DNA of 64,000 nucleotides from Breviolum minutum Mf 1.05b.01 (lineage: Eukaryota > Sar > Dinophyceae > Suessiales > Symbiodiniaceae), in contig DF241072.1 in NCBI GenBank assembly GCA_000507305.1, positions 1-64,000 of the forward strand. Direction: 5' to 3'. The stretch's first letter is position 1. Each line of letters opens with the position of its first letter. Positions 34,516-43,087 of this stretch are shown here, piece by piece. The position numbers and the translations under genes are program-made. Under the pieces are notes generated by a model. The model saw only the letters and a list, made by a program, of their open reading frames with translations, made no database searches and had not been told where the DNA came from.

Positions 34516-36126
34516 CTAATCATAGACGACGGCTCCACTTTCGCGAAGCTCAACCACACTCTCCGAGATCATATGGACAAATATCTCTTGAATTTGCTCG
34601 CCTGCGGCTAATACCCCTTCAGTTCCCTTTATTTTGAATGTGATAAGGCTTCCCATTTTCGTATTGATAGATGTAAAATTTACATCTGGCATCTTCTCAA
34701 ATGAAACTCCTATAATAAATTTATTTTCTCGATACTGCTTATAACTGATGTTCAGTGAGTTCTGGTCTCCATTATGGTAGTGTAAGGTTCTTCGTAAAAA
34801 GTAAAATGCTTCAGCCAACGATTGACATTCAAATTCTGGCCACTTCTTATTACCGACCTGAATTTGCCAACTTAAATTCCGTGTAAAGTCTTGAAAGCCT
34901 TGCCCTTCTAGTAATGCTCCATCAAAGCCATCATTGATTTCACTGTTAGTCATTGGATTATAGAAATAATTCCAGCGTTTATGGACATAATTATCCGGTA
35001 AGAATTGACCATATCTTGTTCCTGTTTTCTTTTCACGATACAAAGTGATAAATGATGTTGATAATTTAGATGCTGATTTCACGATGTTCATATTAATTTC
35101 ACCACCACCTGCGTTGAAGGTTTGTGTTAAAGTATGATACTGAGGCACAATCAGTTTCAAACTCTGTCCTTCTAACAAGTGTTTAGTGATATTATTATCT
35201 ACTGTATTATCCAGTGTAATAACTTCAGCACGGATAATGACATTATTTATTTCCCATAAGACGGAGGTGTTACCTTTTTGAAAGTAATAACCTTGTTTAT
35301 CAGTTTCTGTATTTGGATTAGTTTGAGCATCACCTTGTGGTACTACAATAGGTTCATTACTATCGGAAACAATTGTGAATTCCAATTCTAAGGGCGCAAA
35401 ACGCAATGGTAAATAATAGTTGCTTTCTAACAATCCACAGCAAGGTTTGTGCCCTAATCGCATTTGTCCGTTAGATGGTATTCCTGATAGTGAATGACGA
35501 GTATGCCTAAATCCTATTCGTCCCCATTCATTGTGGTCAGCGCCTAAATTTACATTTATTACACCTCTTGGGTCTGCGTCAGTCCCTGCGCCATTTGTTT
35601 TACCTTGAGTTGCTGCCGCGCCATCTGTAACTACACTGTCTGGGTTTAAAAAATTATTAAGCCCATTAGCGTATCTGTGGTAGTCATCATCCCATGAAGG
35701 ATTTGCTGAACTTTCTATGTCGTCCATTTCATTTACATCCTTTGATTTGAACGCTTTAAACAATTCGCAGTGCCTGTTGTATTCTATAATATCTTGGACT
35801 AATTGACCACCTACCATTGCCCTGTATCTTTCAAAGAAGGCGTGTATGCCTCCCAAAGGTCGTAAGAACTTAGCCCTATCACTGCCATCTGTGTTTTTAA
35901 GATTAGCAAATAGGCGGATACTGGATAAATCCAAGTATTGGTTGCTGTCTCCACTTATATAAAAACGGATGTTTTTGTTTCCACCTCCACTGGAAGAGTA
36001 GATATTACTACCACTTGGGAAGTAGTTTACAAATCGGCGGTCGGTGATGTATTGACTTGTTTCTGGCAATCCAAAGTTAAGTTGGTTAATCATTGTATCA
36101 TTTGCTTCGCTGACTATTGTATCCAT
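34516..36126 (-). CDS. MCP: Major capsid protein (double jelly roll)
   Basis: 536 aa, the usual size for PLV major capsids, which form the trimeric hexons of the icosahedral shell. Recognisable stretches: NYFPSGSNIYSSSGGGNKNI near the N-terminus, YLDLSSIRLFANLKN, then FLRPLGGIHAFFERYRAMVG and GQLVQDIIEYNRHCELFKAF, which I know as hallmark PLV capsid sequence, and GLLESNYYLPLRFAPLELEF at the end of the first barrel. The frame is intact from ATG to stop, with TCTA at 36,143-36,146, about 17 nt before the ATG. It sits in the virion block with lipase and penton genes. No sign of decay. Confidence 0.93.
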   Translation of the reverse strand: MDTIVSEANDTMINQLNFGLPETSQYITDRRFVNYFPSGSNIYSSSGGGNKNIRFYISGDSNQYLDLSSIRLFANLKNTDGSDRAKFLRPLGGIHAFFERYRAMVGGQLVQDIIEYNRHCELFKAFKSKDVNEMDDIESSANPSWDDDYHRYANGLNNFLNPDSVVTDGAAATQGKTNGAGTDADPRGVINVNLGADHNEWGRIGFRHTRHSLSGIPSNGQMRLGHKPCCGLLESNYYLPLRFAPLELEFTIVSDSNEPIVVPQGDAQTNPNTETDKQGYYFQKGNTSVLWEINNVIIRAEVITLDNTVDNNITKHLLEGQSLKLIVPQYHTLTQTFNAGGGEINMNIVKSASKLSTSFITLYREKKTGTRYGQFLPDNYVHKRWNYFYNPMTNSEINDGFDGALLEGQGFQDFTRNLSWQIQVGNKKWPEFECQSLAEAFYFLRRTLHYHNGDQNSLNISYKQYRENKFIIGVSFEKMPDVNFTSINTKMGSLITFKIKGTEGVLAAGEQIQEIFVHMISESVVELRESGAVVYD

Positions 36127-36155
36127 TTTATATATTCTTATATAGATTTTATTTT

Positions 36156-36386
36156 TTATTTTTTTACTTTTTCATGTGGCATCAAATCATTATTTCTAGA
36201 TTGTTTATTTATATTTGTATTACTTATTTTTGCTATACTATTATCTTGTAATTCTACTAAATCTTTTATTTGATTATAGTCTTTTAAAGGTTCGTTCATT
36301 GACTTTTGTAGTTTGTCATAATTACTCACCCCTTTGGATAGTAGTATTGATTTTGGTTGATTTTTATAATCTATTTTGTGGAACAT
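36156..36386 (-). CDS. Small viral ORF, unknown
   Basis: 76 aa (MFHKIDYKNQPKSILLSKGV onward). Asn/Lys-rich, between lipase and capsid genes on the same strand with short gaps. No family, no TCTA directly before the ATG. Called as a gene from its tight spacing. Confidence 0.5.
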   Translation of the reverse strand: MFHKIDYKNQPKSILLSKGVSNYDKLQKSMNEPLKDYNQIKDLVELQDNSIAKISNTNINKQSRNNDLMPHEKVKK

Positions 36387-36402
36387 TATCTATTAATATA
36401 TC

Positions 36403-37254
36403 TTACATATTATTTGGATTAATTCCATTACTGATATTGGTTGATGGATTGACACGGATTAAGCCATTACCAGCAAAATTGCCAAACCCATGGGCTACAA
36501 GAGGATTTGTGTCATTGAAATCTGATGTTATAGCGTAGCCATCTAAAATTGAAACAGGGTCGTTGGGGTTGCGGTAGTCCCGATGTCTTGGGTCTTGCTT
36601 TCCTTTTCTTTTAGGTTTAACCGCAGGAGTAGCATATGTTGTTGTTTGATATTTGTTTGGAAAGTTTTGGTCAAGTGTATTCGCAACAGCACTACCGAGG
36701 GAATGTCCAACAAGTCGCGTTATTTCAGGTGATTTTTCCAACATCTTTATGGCATCCTTATACTTTTCAGTATTTTCAGCGCTTCTACTTGGTAAATGGA
36801 TTAAGTCATCTAATATATCTCGTGTTATACTTCCATCTTTACCAGTAGTTCCAGATATATATAATGTCTTACCCGTTTTGTAAAGCCCACTTGGACTACT
36901 GTAAGCATTTTTCAATCCTTGTCTATCTTCAAGTTTTTCTTTGTTTCCTATATGTCTTTCTTCTGCGTAAAGTGTTCGGTTTTGTCTGTAATGGTTTCCT
37001 AAATTCCTCGCGAAGTTGTCCATCTTTTTGTTCATATTAGTTTCTTTTTTCTTCGCATCATTCATCATTCTTTCATCTTGTATTTCACGAAGCCTATTCA
37101 TTAAACTGTCATAACTCGCTTTACCTATCCTTCTGGCTATTTCCTCTCTGGCAAATAAATCCTCCGTTGTCCTACCTGCTATTATCCTGCCTACTGCTTC
37201 CTCTGCTATTTCTCTTCCGGCTATTCGTCCTATTCCTCCTAAAACACCAATCAT
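36403..37254 (-). CDS. Class-3 lipase (alpha/beta hydrolase)
   Basis: 283 aa. The catalytic region is TRLVGHSLGSAVANTLDQNF (nucleophile Ser in GHSLG), followed by the acid in NPNDPVSILDGY and a His in VAHGFGNF. The upstream segment TLYISGTTGKDGSITRDILD is the usual strand-loop of the fold. The first 25 residues (MIGVLGGIGRIAGREIAEEA) are Gly/Ala-rich, perhaps membrane-active. Lipase genes are known from some PLVs, where a role in entry or release has been proposed. It is divergently arranged with the penton gene, and its TCTA is at 37,266-37,269. Confidence 0.87.
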   Translation of the reverse strand: MIGVLGGIGRIAGREIAEEAVGRIIAGRTTEDLFAREEIARRIGKASYDSLMNRLREIQDERMMNDAKKKETNMNKKMDNFARNLGNHYRQNRTLYAEERHIGNKEKLEDRQGLKNAYSSPSGLYKTGKTLYISGTTGKDGSITRDILDDLIHLPSRSAENTEKYKDAIKMLEKSPEITRLVGHSLGSAVANTLDQNFPNKYQTTTYATPAVKPKRKGKQDPRHRDYRNPNDPVSILDGYAITSDFNDTNPLVAHGFGNFAGNGLIRVNPSTNISNGINPNNM

Positions 37255-37306
37255 TAATATATAAATAGATTATAAAATATTTTTTCTAAACAGATATATA
37301 TATCTA
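37255..37306. promoter_or_regulatory. Divergent late-type promoter, lipase / penton
   Basis: A 52-bp AT-rich gap serves both strands. TCTA for the minus strand is at 37,266-37,269; for the plus strand at 37,285-37,288 and again directly before the ATG at 37,303-37,306. AGATATATATATCT at 37,292-37,305 is a 14-bp palindrome. Confidence 0.6.
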
Positions 37307-38170
37307 ATGAGCAATAAGTTAGTGTATGAAAAGATATTCGTTGACAGCAATTATAGATTATCACAATCCAAGTCAAGTGCTGACTTTGTAATAGAATTAA
37401 ATGAAAATTTAGAAGTGCCGGAAGGAACGAGACTTCATATAACAGACATATCAATCGGCGCTACTTGGAAAACGACTGAGGTGGGCTTTTACGAGTATTT
37501 GTATGTGATGATATTTGATAATACCGATACTTTCGTAAAAAACTTTAGGATTTACTTAGGCAACAAGATATATTTTGCTGAACAACTTGCTTTTGACATC
37601 CACGCAGGATTAAACACAAACACTGAAGACTTAAACAGTGGAGGTATATTCAATTATGCCTACGCATCAGCAACAAGAACTGTAGAGTTTTCTATAAAGG
37701 ACGGTTTGAACTACAAAGTAAAAATACCAACAGATGATGAATTGAGTAATTATGTCAATAACACATGGAATACAACACAAGCAAACTATGACAGCAACAA
37801 TATACTCTCTATAAATTATTTGTTGAGCAACTATGTTCCATCATCTCCATTAACTGTATGGACTTCATCCTATCTGAATTTAGTGCCCTTTCGTTATATA
37901 TTCATATCATCTCCTACTCTTTCAGATTATAGATATTCAGCCCCTAACACTTACTCATCAAGTATCATCAAAAAGGTTTTGGTAAATCAGCAGTTGGGCG
38001 GTGTCATCAATGATGCTGGTAGTAGTCTGAGTGAGGACTACATTGATATTGGTAATAAAAACCTAAAAAGGTTAGAATTCAAAATAACCGACGAACGCGG
38101 TACAGTTATGAACCTTTATGGCATCCCCGTTCAATTTGCCCTTCTATTGAGTAATCCTTCAGCATATTAA
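37307..38170 (+). CDS. mCP: Minor capsid (penton) protein
   Basis: 287 aa. The opening IFVDSNYRLSQSKSSADFVI, ELNENLEVPEGTRLHITDIS has the pattern of PLV and virophage penton proteins (an early VDSxYR, then SxSDFxxEL and a VxDISIP-like strand). They form the single-jelly-roll pentamers at the capsid vertices. The C-terminal part is beta-rich (KRLEFKITDERGTVMNLYGI) and ends LLLSNPSAY. Frame intact. It starts the plus-strand virion block, with TCTA touching the ATG. Confidence 0.87.
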   Translation: MSNKLVYEKIFVDSNYRLSQSKSSADFVIELNENLEVPEGTRLHITDISIGATWKTTEVGFYEYLYVMIFDNTDTFVKNFRIYLGNKIYFAEQLAFDIHAGLNTNTEDLNSGGIFNYAYASATRTVEFSIKDGLNYKVKIPTDDELSNYVNNTWNTTQANYDSNNILSINYLLSNYVPSSPLTVWTSSYLNLVPFRYIFISSPTLSDYRYSAPNTYSSSIIKKVLVNQQLGGVINDAGSSLSEDYIDIGNKNLKRLEFKITDERGTVMNLYGIPVQFALLLSNPSAY

Positions 38171-38176
38171 AAGTAT

Positions 38177-38214
38177 AAAAATATTCTACAAACTTTCTAC
38201 TGTAGAATATTTTT
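38177..38214. terminator. Hairpin after the penton gene
   Basis: Perfect 14-bp arms (AAAAATATTCTACA and complement), 10-nt loop, 7 nt after the penton stop. The arms and loop also contain TCTA at 38,185 and 38,196 for the next gene. Confidence 0.68.
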
Positions 38215-38227
38215 CTCACATAATAAT

Positions 38228-38743
38228 ATGACAAGTAATATTACAGTTGTTGATATTGAAGAAGATAAGCAACAAGAAAACGAAGCAGTTGAAACAATCC
38301 AAGAAGAAACAACTAATGAAGCAGTCGTTGAACCTGTTGAACAGCAATCGGACGAGATTGTTAGTGCTCCACCCGAAACAAAACCAGAACCAAAAAAGAA
38401 ACAACCGCCAATACCATTAGACCAAACCGTCAAACAAAACGCCAAACAACAAGACAAACTCGTCAAATGCCCCCAGTGCGATAAACAGATGAAGTTAAAA
38501 AGTTGTAGATACAAACACGAGGCTACTTGTAGAGGCAAGTTAGAAGACATCCCCAAGAAACCCAAAGCGATGCCTAAACCAAAAACTCAACCAATACAAC
38601 AACCAATTCAAGTGATTGAACCTAAACCAACCCAGGCCAGTTCAAAATCAAATCGTTCAACCAAGAAATCCATTAGCAGATATAACCAATCACTATCAAC
38701 TACTACAACAGCAATTTATTCAACAGAAAAAGGAAAAGTATAA
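38228..38743 (+). CDS. C2HC zinc-finger protein with disordered flanks
   Basis: 171 aa. A 70-residue acidic, Gln/Glu-rich leader is followed by KCPQCDKQMKLKSCRYKHEA with a further Cys, forming C-x2-C-x(12)-H-x3-C, a single finger of a type common in PLVs. The tail is Pro/Lys/Gln-rich and ends with Ser/Thr. It could bind viral DNA or serve as a virion core protein; nothing shows which. Lies between penton and fibre genes. Confidence 0.78.
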   Translation: MTSNITVVDIEEDKQQENEAVETIQEETTNEAVVEPVEQQSDEIVSAPPETKPEPKKKQPPIPLDQTVKQNAKQQDKLVKCPQCDKQMKLKSCRYKHEATCRGKLEDIPKKPKAMPKPKTQPIQQPIQVIEPKPTQASSKSNRSTKKSISRYNQSLSTTTTAIYSTEKGKV

Positions 38744-38813
38744 TACTTTATGTCAAAATATGTTTTCGTCAAAAAGTAAAAAAAGATAAATAAAATATAA
38801 TCTACAATATATA

Positions 38814-40946
38814 ATGGCATTAAGTTTAGATGGACATACCAGTTTTATAGGAACTGAATTCGTTAAGTTATTAAACACAGGTTCGTCTGATTTAGCAACA
38901 GTTGCGTATGTTGATGAACAGGTGGCACAGGGTGGTGGAGGTGGTGGTGGTGATGGTTATACTCAAACTGAAACGGATAATCTACTAAATGCTAAATTAA
39001 ATGTAAATAATCCACAAGATATAACAGGAAATTTAAGATTAGACCCAACAAATGGATTAAGTAAAATAATTTTAAATGCTGTCAGTCCCCCCAGTGCTTC
39101 TGATGATTTTTATTGTAATGGTAATGCTCATATTAACGGAACTTTACGAGTATCAGTATTAACAAGTGATGGCGATGTTAATTGTGATGGAGTTAATGCT
39201 GATGTATTCAATTCAAATGTTATTACTAATGACATCATCTTTAATCACAATGATAATGAATATATGAGGTTTAATGCTACAGACGACGAAATTCAACTGT
39301 CCAAAAATATTGAAATGAATGAAGATTTAATAATGAAACAAACTAAAGTATTATATTTAGATGCTACATCAAACCTTTCACGATACATAACAACAAGAAA
39401 TGATAATGGACAAGATATTTTAGAATTAGTAAATAATAAAGCAACTAATAACCAAATAAGATTTACAAACAACGCATCAACATCTTTAATTGTTGATAAT
39501 TCATTTGTATATACTCCAAGACAAATACAAGGAGATAATGGTTTAAAAGTTGATTTTATAGATACAAGAACGGCAAATGCTAATTTTGATTTTAGAAGGA
39601 ACAATGTTTCTTATATTACCTTTCAAAGTGATAGAGTTGATATAAACCAATCATTACATTTATCAGACGCCCTTACTATTGATGTAGCGGATAAACTAAC
39701 AATGAGACCATCATTAGAAGGTGGTGTTAATATTTTTGATATTAGAAATTTACATCCAGTAGTTGATAATCCAATGATACGCTTTAGAGTAGGAGACGGA
39801 GCAGGTGAGACTATAGTATGTGAAATGTCCAATAATGCCACTACTTTTCAAAGAAATGTTATAGTCGGAACAGCATATGAATTACGAACTAATGTGATAG
39901 ATACAGTCAATGACAGCGATTTAGTATTTAAAAGAAATGATGTTCAATTTATGGCGTTAGATAAATTTACAGAAGATGTTAATGGAACGCCAACAGAAAA
40001 GGAAGCAATCATATGTAGCAAGCAATTGCGAGCAAATGGTAATCTGTCAATTAATAATTTACAAATTAATCAATTTTCAGTTGGTATTCAATACGCTGAT
40101 TTTAGATTAGAAGATGCTGATAGTGTGATGAGATTTTTTGTTGGTAATGGAACAAATGTAAATTTACAAATTACACACGCAGGCATTTTTTTAAATAGAG
40201 AAACGACAATCGGTAGTGTAAAAACAAATGCAATTGATACGAATGGCGATAGTGATTTAATTTTTAGAAGGAATGGAACAGAATTTTTCAGATTGAACGA
40301 CCAGTCAAGTCTTGTAGAAGTTGCTGTCGGACACGCTCTTACAGCTCCGGATGTGTATGCCAACGACTACCGAAACAGGACGAGACAAATAGATACAGTC
40401 TTCTATGGTAGTGTTGTGTCGGCGGATGCCAGAGTAGAATATATGAGATGGAATTACACAGACCAATCTTTAGACTTTAACGCCCCCATTGATAATACAA
40501 ACATAGCAGTCATAGGTAATATCGTTGACACAACCGTTTCAGATGAAAGATTAAAAACTAATGTTACAGATGTTGAAACTAATTATTGTGATTGTGTCAA
40601 AAATGTTAAGATAAAGACTTTTGAATATAAAGATGAAAAATATAAAAATAGTGATAAATATGGAATGATTGCTCAAGACCTTCGTGCTCATTTACCAAAG
40701 GAATTTAAGAACATAGTTAGAGAAACTAAACCTAAAAAAGATGAAGGAGAAGCATACTTAAGCATCAATTATATGAAATTATCAGTGGTTTTATGGGGAT
40801 GTTGTCAAGAACAGCAAAGCAAGATTGAGCATTTGGAAGCAAGACTGTTTGAGGTTGAAGATATTATAAAAGAACTAAAGGGTAAAGGAAAGGGTGAAAC
40901 AAAACCTAAAGCAAAAAGCAAATCTAAAGCAAAAAATGTAGATTAA
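38814..40946 (+). CDS. Fibre-like protein with S74 intramolecular chaperone
   Basis: 710 aa, the largest virion-type gene. The N-terminus (MALSLDGHTSFIGTEFVKLL) is followed by a Gly-rich hinge at about residue 40 and a series of beta-repeat-like segments with recurring motifs (DLVFKRNDVQF, DLIFRRNGTEF, NFDFRRNNVSY). About residues 573-690 match the peptidase-S74 chaperone of endosialidase-type tail fibres: SDERLKTNV (Ser576 being the expected cleavage residue), IKTFEYKDE, YGMIAQDLRAHLP, then a coiled coil. A Lys-rich tail follows. Such domains trimerise the fibre and cut themselves off. Probably a vertex or receptor-binding fibre. TCTA is at 38,801-38,804, 10 nt before the ATG. Confidence 0.87.
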   Translation: MALSLDGHTSFIGTEFVKLLNTGSSDLATVAYVDEQVAQGGGGGGGDGYTQTETDNLLNAKLNVNNPQDITGNLRLDPTNGLSKIILNAVSPPSASDDFYCNGNAHINGTLRVSVLTSDGDVNCDGVNADVFNSNVITNDIIFNHNDNEYMRFNATDDEIQLSKNIEMNEDLIMKQTKVLYLDATSNLSRYITTRNDNGQDILELVNNKATNNQIRFTNNASTSLIVDNSFVYTPRQIQGDNGLKVDFIDTRTANANFDFRRNNVSYITFQSDRVDINQSLHLSDALTIDVADKLTMRPSLEGGVNIFDIRNLHPVVDNPMIRFRVGDGAGETIVCEMSNNATTFQRNVIVGTAYELRTNVIDTVNDSDLVFKRNDVQFMALDKFTEDVNGTPTEKEAIICSKQLRANGNLSINNLQINQFSVGIQYADFRLEDADSVMRFFVGNGTNVNLQITHAGIFLNRETTIGSVKTNAIDTNGDSDLIFRRNGTEFFRLNDQSSLVEVAVGHALTAPDVYANDYRNRTRQIDTVFYGSVVSADARVEYMRWNYTDQSLDFNAPIDNTNIAVIGNIVDTTVSDERLKTNVTDVETNYCDCVKNVKIKTFEYKDEKYKNSDKYGMIAQDLRAHLPKEFKNIVRETKPKKDEGEAYLSINYMKLSVVLWGCCQEQQSKIEHLEARLFEVEDIIKELKGKGKGETKPKAKSKSKAKNVD

Positions 40947-40955
40947 TTTCTAGAA

Positions 40956-41171
40956 ATGGGTAGTAGTGGTTCAAAGCCTTCTGAAAATAGTTATATGGAA
41001 CAAAAAAAAAGCATTAATATAGACGATTTAGACTTATCTAAAATAGACGTTTTACAATTGAAAGTGTTGAAAGAAATGATAGACAAACTTGAAAAGGTTG
41101 AACAAAGAAAAAGCGATAAGATTATGTATAAGCTTCCTGCTATTAATTTATGTTCGTATTCACTGATTTAG
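40956..41171 (+). CDS. Small protein with N-myristoylation-type start
   Basis: 71 aa beginning MGSSGSKPSENSY, which fits the N-myristoylation consensus (Gly2, Ser6, Lys7). The rest is charged and helical (DLSKIDVLQLKVLKEMIDKL). It starts 10 nt after the fibre stop, with TCTA in between (40,949-40,952). A membrane-anchored virion or assembly factor is a reasonable guess. No family assigned. Confidence 0.62.
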   Translation: MGSSGSKPSENSYMEQKKSINIDDLDLSKIDVLQLKVLKEMIDKLEKVEQRKSDKIMYKLPAINLCSYSLI

Positions 41172-41172
41172 A

Positions 41173-41203
41173 TTGATAATATTATTTTTTATAATATTAT
41201 CAA
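41173..41203. terminator. Hairpin between convergent genes
   Basis: Perfect 13-bp arms (TTGATAATATTAT and complement), 5-nt loop. It serves both the plus-strand gene ending at 41,171 and the packaging ATPase ending at 41,200. Confidence 0.7.
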
Positions 41204-42059
41204 ACCATTTGACTTTTATCTATGTGTATCTCCTTCTCCATTCGTATCATAAATATTTTGTTTACATCACTCTCTCTCAACTTCACGAATAGAAAAGAGT
41301 AAGGCTTATCTTCCGTAGCCAGTTTGTATATTTTATACACTGTATTTTTATCAACTAAAGCTGACTGCTCTTGAACGAAAGCATCAACCTCTGCCATATT
41401 TTTTAGTTTGAAGATGTATAGACTACTACTATTTAAACGAACTATAGGAGCTAAAGCATTATACTTCTGCGTGGCTGTTATGACTGATAAACCGAAGTGT
41501 CTTGATTTTGTGTATAGTCCGTGAAGTATTTTACTGTATCTCATAAAGGTTTTATCTTCAGCAAAATCGTCAATAATGAGTAAGCAACTAAAAAGTTTTT
41601 TCATCCCTTGTTTCTTCTGATACTCTATAACTTTGTGCTGTGTATCTATTATGTGTTCAAGTGCTGGGGCATCATATTCTTCAAACAAAAACTGTTCTTT
41701 TTTATTATCTACTTTCAATTCCTTTTCTATGTATTTTATTACTTCTCTATATGCTTCGTCTATGTGTGCTGTTGGACTTACAATGTATATTCTCTCAAAG
41801 CATCCGCGATAAACTGTANTTTTATTACTTCTCTATATGCTTCGTCTATGTGTGCTGTTGGACTTACAATGTATATTCTCTCAAAGCATCCGCGATAAAC
41901 TGTAAGTACCAAATTTTGGATAAGTATGCCCTTCCCACCTTGTGATGCTGATACAACTATACTTCTAAACGGCAATTTGTCAGCCATTTCGTATTTGCTT
42001 TGTTTAAACTCATATTGTCTTACATTGATGGGTTCTATTATAGGAACATTTTTATTCAT
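41200..42059 (-). CDS. DNA packaging ATPase (A32/FtsK-HerA type), interrupted by an assembly seam
   Basis: Pumps viral DNA into the capsid. The N-terminal part (41,778-42,059) reads PFRSIVVSASQGGKGILIQN, a P-loop whose residue after Lys is Gly rather than the usual Ser/Thr, then RIYIVSPTAHIDEAYREVIK. The C-terminal part (41,200 to about 41,740) reads LFSCLLIIDDFAED (Walker B), a sensor-like GLSVITATQKY and LYIFKLKNMAEVDAFV. The parts are separated only by the N at 41,819 and an 82-bp repeat of the same codons, so the natural gene is probably one intact frame of about 255-260 aa. TCTA at 42,072-42,075. Confidence 0.9.
41819..41819. other. Single N joining repeated flanks (assembly seam)
   Basis: About 82 bp before the N (from 41,734) are repeated after it without visible change, within the packaging ATPase gene. 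Confidence 0.85.
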
Positions 42060-42075
42060 AATATAAATTATTTAG

Positions 42076-42328
42076 AAAATAAAATATATTTAATATTGTA
42101 AAAAAGCACTCATAGTCGCTTGATTTGGGGTCAGTGATTGAACAGGTTAGTGGCATTTTACCGCCAGAAGCGCTTAATTAGTTTACCCCTTTTCAGAGTT
42201 TCCAGTGGTGAATTCATTTACTCTCTCCTATGCGAAAAGCAATCAAGATTATACGCTAATCCTTCAATCCCAGATGTTACAACTTATGTTGAGCCTTCGT
42301 TCCTTTTTGCATGATGTACAGTATAAAG
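42076..42328. other. Non-coding spacer with a higher-GC island
   Basis: The longest gene-free stretch in the right half of the PLV. Between about 42,105 and 42,310 the sequence is clearly less AT-rich than the rest of the virus and contains no usable frame. I tested for a tRNA and could not fold one. A small RNA, origin or packaging signal is possible. On the minus strand it ends in a T-run. Confidence 0.5.
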
Positions 42329-42365
42329 TATAATTAGATTATATTTAAAGTATTATCTAATTATA
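42329..42365. promoter_or_regulatory. Inverted repeat with TCTA before the 70-aa gene
   Basis: Perfect 11-bp arms (TATAATTAGAT / ATCTAATTATA) with a 15-nt loop holding TTTAAAG. TCTA at 42,356-42,359 lies 11 nt before the ATG at 42,371. Confidence 0.55.
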
Positions 42366-42370
42366 TTATA

Positions 42371-42583
42371 ATGACAGTAGCAGAATATGACACATACATA
42401 GCATCAATAGACGATATGGAACATAGAGTGATTGATGACAATCTATATCCAAAAGTAAGAAACAACAGATGTAAGGCATTTTGTTATATCATATCAGAAC
42501 TCTCTAAAGAATGTATAAGATACTTTAAAATCTCGTCTAATAATATTAATGCCACCCAAAGCAAAGCCAAAAGCAAAGAGTAA
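42371..42583 (+). CDS. Small viral protein, unknown
   Basis: 70 aa (MTVAEYDTYIASIDDMEHRV, then KVRNNRCKAFCYIISELSKE). Its end overlaps the start of the zinc-finger gene in another frame (AATATTAATGCC), within the segment duplicated around the N at 42,603. No family assigned. Confidence 0.6.
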   Translation: MTVAEYDTYIASIDDMEHRVIDDNLYPKVRNNRCKAFCYIISELSKECIRYFKISSNNINATQSKAKSKE

Positions 42584-42602
42584 GATTTCAAAACAACCAA
42601 TC

Positions 42603-42603
42603 N
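42603..42603. other. Single N joining repeated flanks (assembly seam)
   Basis: About 79 bp before the N (42,523-42,602) are repeated after it, at the boundary of two small viral genes. Confidence 0.85.
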
Positions 42604-42629
42604 CTTTAAAATCTCGTCTAATAATATTA

Positions 42630-43085
42630 ATGCCACCCAAAGCAAAGCCAAAAGCAAAGAGTAAGATTTCAAAACAACCAATCCCTGAAGATTATGAATT
42701 ATCAGACAGTGATGATGAACCTAAATATATAACATTATCAAAAGAGCAACGGTTGATGAGTAAAAATATTACTATAAACTGTCCAATTTGTAATGGAAAA
42801 ATACAACTCAAAAATGAAATAGAAATAAATCCAAAGGGCATCAAATGTTCTTGTAATCCTTGCTCATTCAAATTAACCAAAAACGATAAAACAATGAATG
42901 TCAATAAGGATGATAATGGTGATATTCATCTGGATTGTCAAGACCACAGCATATCATTTAGTTTTAACAGAAGGCAGATTACACCAGAGTGTGAAGATGA
43001 AAAGAAACGGTATGAAATGATAAGCGATGTAATGAGCACACCACGCAATGTCAAGAAACAACACTCGTTGGATGATATGGATTAA
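42630..43085 (+). CDS. Zinc-binding viral protein
   Basis: About 151 aa from the second, post-seam ATG (MPPKAKPKAKSKISKQPIPE). After a Lys/Ala leader and an acidic patch come four cysteines as CPIC...CSCNPC (CPICNGKIQLKN, IKCSCNPCSFKL), a zinc-ribbon arrangement. The tail is charged. May bind nucleic acid. The same start codons occur at 42,549 before the N, which is an assembly repeat and not a second gene. Confidence 0.7.
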   Translation: MPPKAKPKAKSKISKQPIPEDYELSDSDDEPKYITLSKEQRLMSKNITINCPICNGKIQLKNEIEINPKGIKCSCNPCSFKLTKNDKTMNVNKDDNGDIHLDCQDHSISFSFNRRQITPECEDEKKRYEMISDVMSTPRNVKKQHSLDDMD

Positions 43086-43087
43086 AA

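Noticed and set aside
41608..41945. Plus-strand open frames of about 100 codons at the ATPase
   Set aside because: Antisense shadows of the packaging ATPase that run through the N; hydrophobic only because of the complementary codons.
42100..42320. tRNA in the higher-GC viral spacer
   Set aside because: A GTTCAATC loop-like sequence is present on the minus strand, but the flanking bases do not pair into a T-arm and no acceptor stem was found.
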